The notes beneath the pieces are model-generated. The model worked only from the letters and a program-made list of their open reading frames with translations, was not told where the DNA came from and did not search any database. From positions 1 through 35,181 of the forward strand of contig CAIRZE010000103.1 of the NCBI GenBank assembly GCA_903882995.1: a stretch of DNA of 35,181 nucleotides, given 5' to 3'. Made by a program: the position numbers and the translations under genes. Positions 30,473 through 35,181 of this stretch are shown piece after piece; the first letter of the stretch is position 1; every line of letters starts with the position of its first letter. This DNA comes from an uncultured Candidatus Competibacteraceae bacterium. Lineage in GTDB: Bacteria > Pseudomonadota > Gammaproteobacteria > Competibacterales > Competibacteraceae.

Positions 30473-31091
30473 TGAGCACCTCTAACCACACAGTAAGCAA
30501 ATTTTCTACCTCTATTCTTACCTCTGCAGGTGAGCGGCTAGCATTTACAATCCGGTAGCGTTTATGGTACCGAGCTGCCCTATCCAGATAAATCGAGCGT
30601 ACTTTCTCAAAGAATCCCACTGTTTCCTGTTCAAAGCGATCCATCGCACAGCGCTTTCTGACCCGCTCTATGCTAACTGCAACTGGAACATCAAATAACA
30701 GCGTCAAATCAGGCTGCAAACTACCTTGAACCAAATCTTCTAGTACAGAAATGAACTCCTTACACAACATACGTCCACCTCCCTGATAAGCGTAAGTAGC
30801 ATCCGTAAAGCGATCACAGATTACCCAATCTCCTGCAGTTAGCGCTGGAAGAACTACACACTCTAAGTGTTCAGCACGAGCTGCAAACAATAACAGGGTC
30901 TCAGTAGTTGCAGCTATACCTTTATGATGGAATAGTAGGGTGCGTATGTCTTCACCCAGTGCTGTACCACCTGGCTCACGAGTAGTTATTACCCGGTACC
31001 CGACCTGTTCCAGGTGTTCACGTATAAATGTGATTTGTGTGGTTTTACCAGAACCATCACTGCCCTCGACTGTAATGAATCTTCCGGACAC
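30465..31091 (-). CDS. tmk: Thymidylate kinase
   Basis: FITVEGSDGSGKTTQ, TREPGGTALGEDIR, DRFTDATYAYQGGGR, LTLLFDVPV. Confidence 0.97.
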   Translation of the reverse strand: MSGRFITVEGSDGSGKTTQITFIREHLEQVGYRVITTREPGGTALGEDIRTLLFHHKGIAATTETLLLFAARAEHLECVVLPALTAGDWVICDRFTDATYAYQGGGRMLCKEFISVLEDLVQGSLQPDLTLLFDVPVAVSIERVRKRCAMDRFEQETVGFFEKVRSIYLDRAARYHKRYRIVNASRSPAEVRIEVENLLTVWLEVLNG

Positions 31092-31356
31092 TGTGATTTT
31101 CCTGTAACTATTGATATAAACTAACTGTAATATTATATTTATATAATATACAAACGCTTACAGCATTTTCGAGTACTATTCGATAATTTACTAGATCCTA
31201 GCAGGATAAATATTGTTAAAGGTTGAATATAAACTATAAATAACAGTGAGGTCAGCTTATAAAGGCAAAAAAAGATACTCAGTAGGTATCATATCATCAC
31301 AGGTATGGCCACTACCTGGATTATACTCTTTTAGAGAAAGATTCCGTCATTTCACT

Positions 31357-32598
31357 TCAATCCAGAGTGCGGAACACAATAGTACTGTTGGTACCACCGA
31401 AACCGAATGAATTTGATAGTGCAACATTAATACGCCGTTCTTGTGCAATGTGCGGTACATAATTAAGATCACAGCCTGGTTCTGGATCATCTAGATTAAT
31501 AGTTGGAGGAGCAACCTGATCACGTATCGCTAATATCGAAAAGATAGCTTCTATCCCACCTGCAGCACCCAATAAGTGTCCTGTCATAGACTTAGTAGAA
31601 CTCATCGCCAATCGATAGGCATGTGTACCGAATACAGACTTAATAGCATCACTTTCGACCTTATCTCCAGCTGGCGTCGAAGTGCCATGAGCGTTGACAT
31701 AATTTACTTCATTAGGGTTGATACGTGCATCGCGCAGTGCATAAGACATTGCTCGCCGGGCGCCATCTCCATCCGGTGATGGCATGGTCATATGGTATGC
31801 ATCTCCACTCATCCCAAAACCTATTAGTTCTGCATGAATGTAGGCACCGCGCTGCATTGCATGTTCGTATTCTTCTAATACTAATACTCCTGCACCGTCA
31901 CTCAATACAAAGCCATCACGATTCTTATCCCAAGGTCTGCTAGCTTTCTGTGGTTCTTCATTGCGGACTGATAGGGCACGCGCCGCCGCAAATCCACACA
32001 ATCCAGTAGGAGTTGTAGCCATTTCTGCTCCTCCAGCGATCATGACATCAGCATCTCCATATTTGATTAGCCGGCCAGCTAATCCAATACTATGAGTACC
32101 AGTAGTACAAGCTGTGACTACAGCTAGATTCGGCCCCTTTATTCCATAAAGAATAGATAGGTTCCCAGAAATCATGTTTATGATACTACGCGGTACAAAA
32201 AATGGAGTTAGACGTCTCGGACCACTTTTTAGAAAAACGGAATGGCCTTCCTCGATGCCTGGCAACCCACCGATTCCAGAACCGATGAAGGTACCAATTC
32301 GCTCGGAATTAGCTTCATTAATTTCCAAACCAGAATCCTGTATAGCCTGTACCGCTGCACCGATACCATAATGAATGAAGGTATCCATCTTCTTAGCTGC
32401 TTTAGGATTCAGATACTTTTCAACCTGAAAATCTTTTACCGCGCCACCGATCCGAACTGGATAATTGCTGACATCGAAGGAAGTAATTTCCCCGATTCCG
32501 CTGCAGCCAGCTAGAATATTTAGCCAGGCTGTTTCTACGGCATTACCTACCGGAGATACAATACCCATGCCAGTTACTACAACTCGCCGCTTAGCCAC
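31357..32598 (-). CDS. fabF: Beta-ketoacyl-ACP synthase II
   Basis: [28 protein letters not shown] active-site Cys, [34 protein letters not shown]. Confidence 0.98.
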   Translation of the reverse strand: MAKRRVVVTGMGIVSPVGNAVETAWLNILAGCSGIGEITSFDVSNYPVRIGGAVKDFQVEKYLNPKAAKKMDTFIHYGIGAAVQAIQDSGLEINEANSERIGTFIGSGIGGLPGIEEGHSVFLKSGPRRLTPFFVPRSIINMISGNLSILYGIKGPNLAVVTACTTGTHSIGLAGRLIKYGDADVMIAGGAEMATTPTGLCGFAAARALSVRNEEPQKASRPWDKNRDGFVLSDGAGVLVLEEYEHAMQRGAYIHAELIGFGMSGDAYHMTMPSPDGDGARRAMSYALRDARINPNEVNYVNAHGTSTPAGDKVESDAIKSVFGTHAYRLAMSSTKSMTGHLLGAAGGIEAIFSILAIRDQVAPPTINLDDPEPGCDLNYVPHIAQERRINVALSNSFGFGGTNSTIVFRTLD

Positions 32599-32667
32599 AA
32601 AACTACCCTCTTCCTCTACACTTATGTCGTAACAGACACATAAAATCCTTTTAAGACCGACACCAGC

Positions 32668-32913
32668 TTAACCAAGATGCGTCGCAATATAATCAATTGC
32701 TTGTTGTACGGTAGTAATCTTCTCAGCATCCTCGTCGGGGATTTCAAGTTCAAATTCTTCCTCTAATGCCATTACTAATTCGACAGTGTCCAATGAGTCA
32801 GCTCCGAGGTCCTCAACGAAAGAGGCCTCATTGGTTACTTGCTCTTCCTTTACCCCCATTTGTTCAATAATGATCTTTTTGACGCGGGCTTCAATATTAC
32901 TGATGTCAGTCAT
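32668..32913 (-). CDS. acpP: Acyl carrier protein
   Basis: [45 protein letters not shown] with DSL phosphopantetheine site. Confidence 0.98.
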   Translation of the reverse strand: MTDISNIEARVKKIIIEQMGVKEEQVTNEASFVEDLGADSLDTVELVMALEEEFELEIPDEDAEKITTVQQAIDYIATHLG

Positions 32914-33007
32914 GATGATTTATTTCCTCTTTGTGAACTACCGCGACCACTGCCGCGGAGTATTGTTAAAACAAACAGCAGTGGATCCTAGCCACTTACC
33001 ACATCCA

Positions 33008-33757
33008 TTATGACATGTACATGCCCCCGTTAACATGTAGTGTCTCACCCGTAATATAGGTTGCTTCTGGAGAGACTATGAACGCAACAGCAGCCGCAAT
33101 ATCTTGAGGCCTACCTAACCGCCGTAATGGAATCATTCTAAGCAATGCATCGCGCTGTTCTTCTGGTAAGGCTCGAGTCATATCGGTATCAATAGCGCCA
33201 GGCGCTATGGCATTCACAGTAATATTGCGAGATCCAACTTCCCGTGCTAAAGATTTCGTAAACCCAATAATACCAGCCTTAGCTGCTGCATAGTTAGTTT
33301 GCCCAGGGTTACCAGTCGCTCCTACAACAGATGTAATGTTTACAATGCGTCCGCTTTGGGCTTTCAGCATTCCACGCAACACAGCCTTACACAAGTGGTA
33401 GACAGATGAAAGGTTTGTATTAATAACGGTAGTCCATTCTTCTCCTTTCATCTTTAGCAGCAAATTATCTTTGGTAATACCAGCATTATTGACCAATATA
33501 GTCGGTGCTCCAAATTTATAAGTAATGATCTCAATGGTGTTTTCCACCGATCCTTGTTCAGTAACATCTAGTTGTAAACCATAACCTTTATAGCCGAGTT
33601 CGCATAAATCTTGGCTAATTACCTTAGCACCGAAATCAGTAGTTGCAGTACCTACTACAAGTGCACCACGTTTACCCAACTCGCGAGCAATAACCCGGCC
33701 GATACCGCGACTAGCTCCAGTCACTAAGGCTATTTCACCATCCAGCGCCGCGATCAT
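33008..33757 (-). CDS. fabG: 3-oxoacyl-ACP reductase
   Basis: ALVTGASRGIGR-type motif, LVNNAGITKDNLLLKMK, GNPGQTNYAAAKAGIIGFTKSLAREV, ITGETLHVNGGMYM. Confidence 0.97.
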   Translation of the reverse strand: MIAALDGEIALVTGASRGIGRVIARELGKRGALVVGTATTDFGAKVISQDLCELGYKGYGLQLDVTEQGSVENTIEIITYKFGAPTILVNNAGITKDNLLLKMKGEEWTTVINTNLSSVYHLCKAVLRGMLKAQSGRIVNITSVVGATGNPGQTNYAAAKAGIIGFTKSLAREVGSRNITVNAIAPGAIDTDMTRALPEEQRDALLRMIPLRRLGRPQDIAAAVAFIVSPEATYITGETLHVNGGMYMS

Positions 33758-33773
33758 TAAATATCCTCTATTC

Positions 33774-34742
33774 TCAATAGATTAATAGAACAACACCCCA
33801 TGTAAACCCGCCACCAAACCCCTCTAGTAACAATGTATCACCCCTCTGAATACGACCGTCACGTACTGCCACATCTAAAGCCAAAGGTACGGATGCAGCT
33901 GAAGTATTACCATGAATTCGTACACAATCTACCATCCGATGTTCTGGAAGGCCTAGCCTTTTAGCAGTAGCAGCGAGGATCCTGCGGTTGGCTTGATGCG
34001 GAATTAACCAGTGTAAGTCAGAAACTTCCATGTTATTAGCAGTTAGAATCTGTTCGGTAATTTCTTTGAGAGTTGTTACAGCTACCTTGAATACTTCACT
34101 ACCTCGCATTTCCACGAAAGCTGCATTCTTTCGGGTTTTATCATAGCTACTAGATATTCCAGCTGGTACCCATAACAATTCCTTATAGCGACCATCAGCG
34201 TGCAACCGGCTATCGATGATGCCAGGTTCCTCACTAGCTTCTAGCACCACAGCGCCAGCACCATCGCCAAACAATATGCAAGTACCACGGTCCTGCCAAT
34301 TGATGATACGAGTGAACGTATCTGCACCTACTACAAGAGCATGCCGCGATGCACCGGTACGGATAAACCGATTAGCAATATCTAAAGAATAGACAAAGCC
34401 TGTACAAACAGCTTGCACGTCGAAAGCAGGGCAACCATAGCATCCCAACCGGTGCTGTAATTGAGTAGCGACGCTTGGGAAAACATGATCTGGTGTTGTA
34501 GTCCCTATTATAATCAAATCTATATCTCTAGGCTCGATGCCTGCAGCCGCCAACGCGCGGCGTGACGCTTGCTCAGCTAAATCGCAAGTTGTCTCACCAG
34601 GGGCGGCAATATGCCGTTGTTCAACACCGGTACGTTCAACGATCCACTCTGCTGTAGTGTGTATCATCTGTTCGAGATCAGCGTTGGTCAGTATTTTCTC
34701 CGGCAGATAGCCGCCAGTTCCAATTATTCTGGAGTAGTTCAA
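33774..34742 (-). CDS. fabH: Beta-ketoacyl-ACP synthase III
   Basis: [37 protein letters not shown] active-site Cys, [43 protein letters not shown] start overlapping plsX stop. Confidence 0.97.
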   Translation of the reverse strand: MNYSRIIGTGGYLPEKILTNADLEQMIHTTAEWIVERTGVEQRHIAAPGETTCDLAEQASRRALAAAGIEPRDIDLIIIGTTTPDHVFPSVATQLQHRLGCYGCPAFDVQAVCTGFVYSLDIANRFIRTGASRHALVVGADTFTRIINWQDRGTCILFGDGAGAVVLEASEEPGIIDSRLHADGRYKELLWVPAGISSSYDKTRKNAAFVEMRGSEVFKVAVTTLKEITEQILTANNMEVSDLHWLIPHQANRRILAATAKRLGLPEHRMVDCVRIHGNTSAASVPLALDVAVRDGRIQRGDTLLLEGFGGGFTWGVVLLIY

Positions 34743-35181
34743 GTTGATTGTCTCTCGGCGTAAAGCGATGCTAGATGCGAATCGATCTGCCAGGGGACTT
34801 TCTGCTCTGCTTCCAGCTTTGCAACTTGGATAGCATTTGCGAAAGCTATAGCGTCAGCACCACCATGGCTCTTGATAACGATTCCCTGCAAACCGAGCAA
34901 GCTGGCACCATTATAACAACGTGGATCAATCCTTCTTCGGAAGGCGCGTAATCCTGGTAACGTAACCAAACCGATCAAGCGGGTTAAAAGATTTCTCTTG
35001 AATTCCTGAGCCATATAATGGCTGATCAATTTTGCTACTCCTTCTGCGCTTTTTAGGGCGATATTGCCGACGAAGCCATCGCAAACTACCACATCCACCT
35101 CGTCCAAGAAGATTCCATCACCTTCTACAAAACCAATGTAATTGAGATCACTGGTTGATAGTAATCTAGCAGCGTCTTTAA
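34739..35181 (-). CDS. plsX: Phosphate acyltransferase PlsX, C-terminal part (runs off window)
   Basis: Frame stays open to window end ([51 protein letters not shown]...[22 protein letters not shown]). Confidence 0.95.
   Translation of the reverse strand, partial: KDAARLLSTSDLNYIGFVEGDGIFLDEVDVVVCDGFVGNIALKSAEGVAKLISHYMAQEFKRNLLTRLIGLVTLPGLRAFRRRIDPRCYNGASLLGLQGIVIKSHGGADAIAFANAIQVAKLEAEQKVPWQIDSHLASLYAERQST

Noticed and set aside
31130-31149. ATATTATAT-TT-ATATAATAT inverted repeat upstream of tmk
   Set aside because: Pure A/T palindrome in an AT-rich spacer; expected by chance and more likely promoter-like DNA than a specific element.
1-35181. CRISPR arrays, IS elements, prophage, toxin-antitoxin, secondary-metabolite or defence cassettes
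   Set aside because: No direct-repeat arrays, transposase/integrase motifs, phage genes or defence-like domains seen in any of the supplied ORFs.

Overview
The window reads as a compacting, moderately AT-rich betaproteobacterial chromosome segment, probably from a host-restricted or otherwise genome-reducing lineage (inference). Nearly all confident genes are housekeeping: lysA, a carboxylesterase, PPi-type phosphofructokinase, ftsK, a cobU-cobT-cobC-cobS nucleotide-loop operon, rpsF/rpsR/DUF2232/rplI/dnaB/radA, tRNA-Ser(CGA), tadA, guaA, guaB, an alpha/beta hydrolase, a frameshifted bcp peroxiredoxin, etfB/etfA/acyl-CoA dehydrogenase, malonyl-CoA decarboxylase, a NUDIX hydrolase, tatD, holB, tmk, and fabF-acpP-fabG-fabH-plsX. 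I found no CRISPR array, transposon, prophage, toxin or defence cassette, and no convincing undescribed multi-gene system. The items most worth a second look are: an intact FtsK ORF that has lost its C-terminal gamma domain and substituted motor-motif residues (Walker B DE to SE); a fatty-acid cluster from which fabD is cleanly missing; a probable priB relic between rpsF and rpsR; a frameshifted bcp; and several intergenic pseudogene-like remnants.
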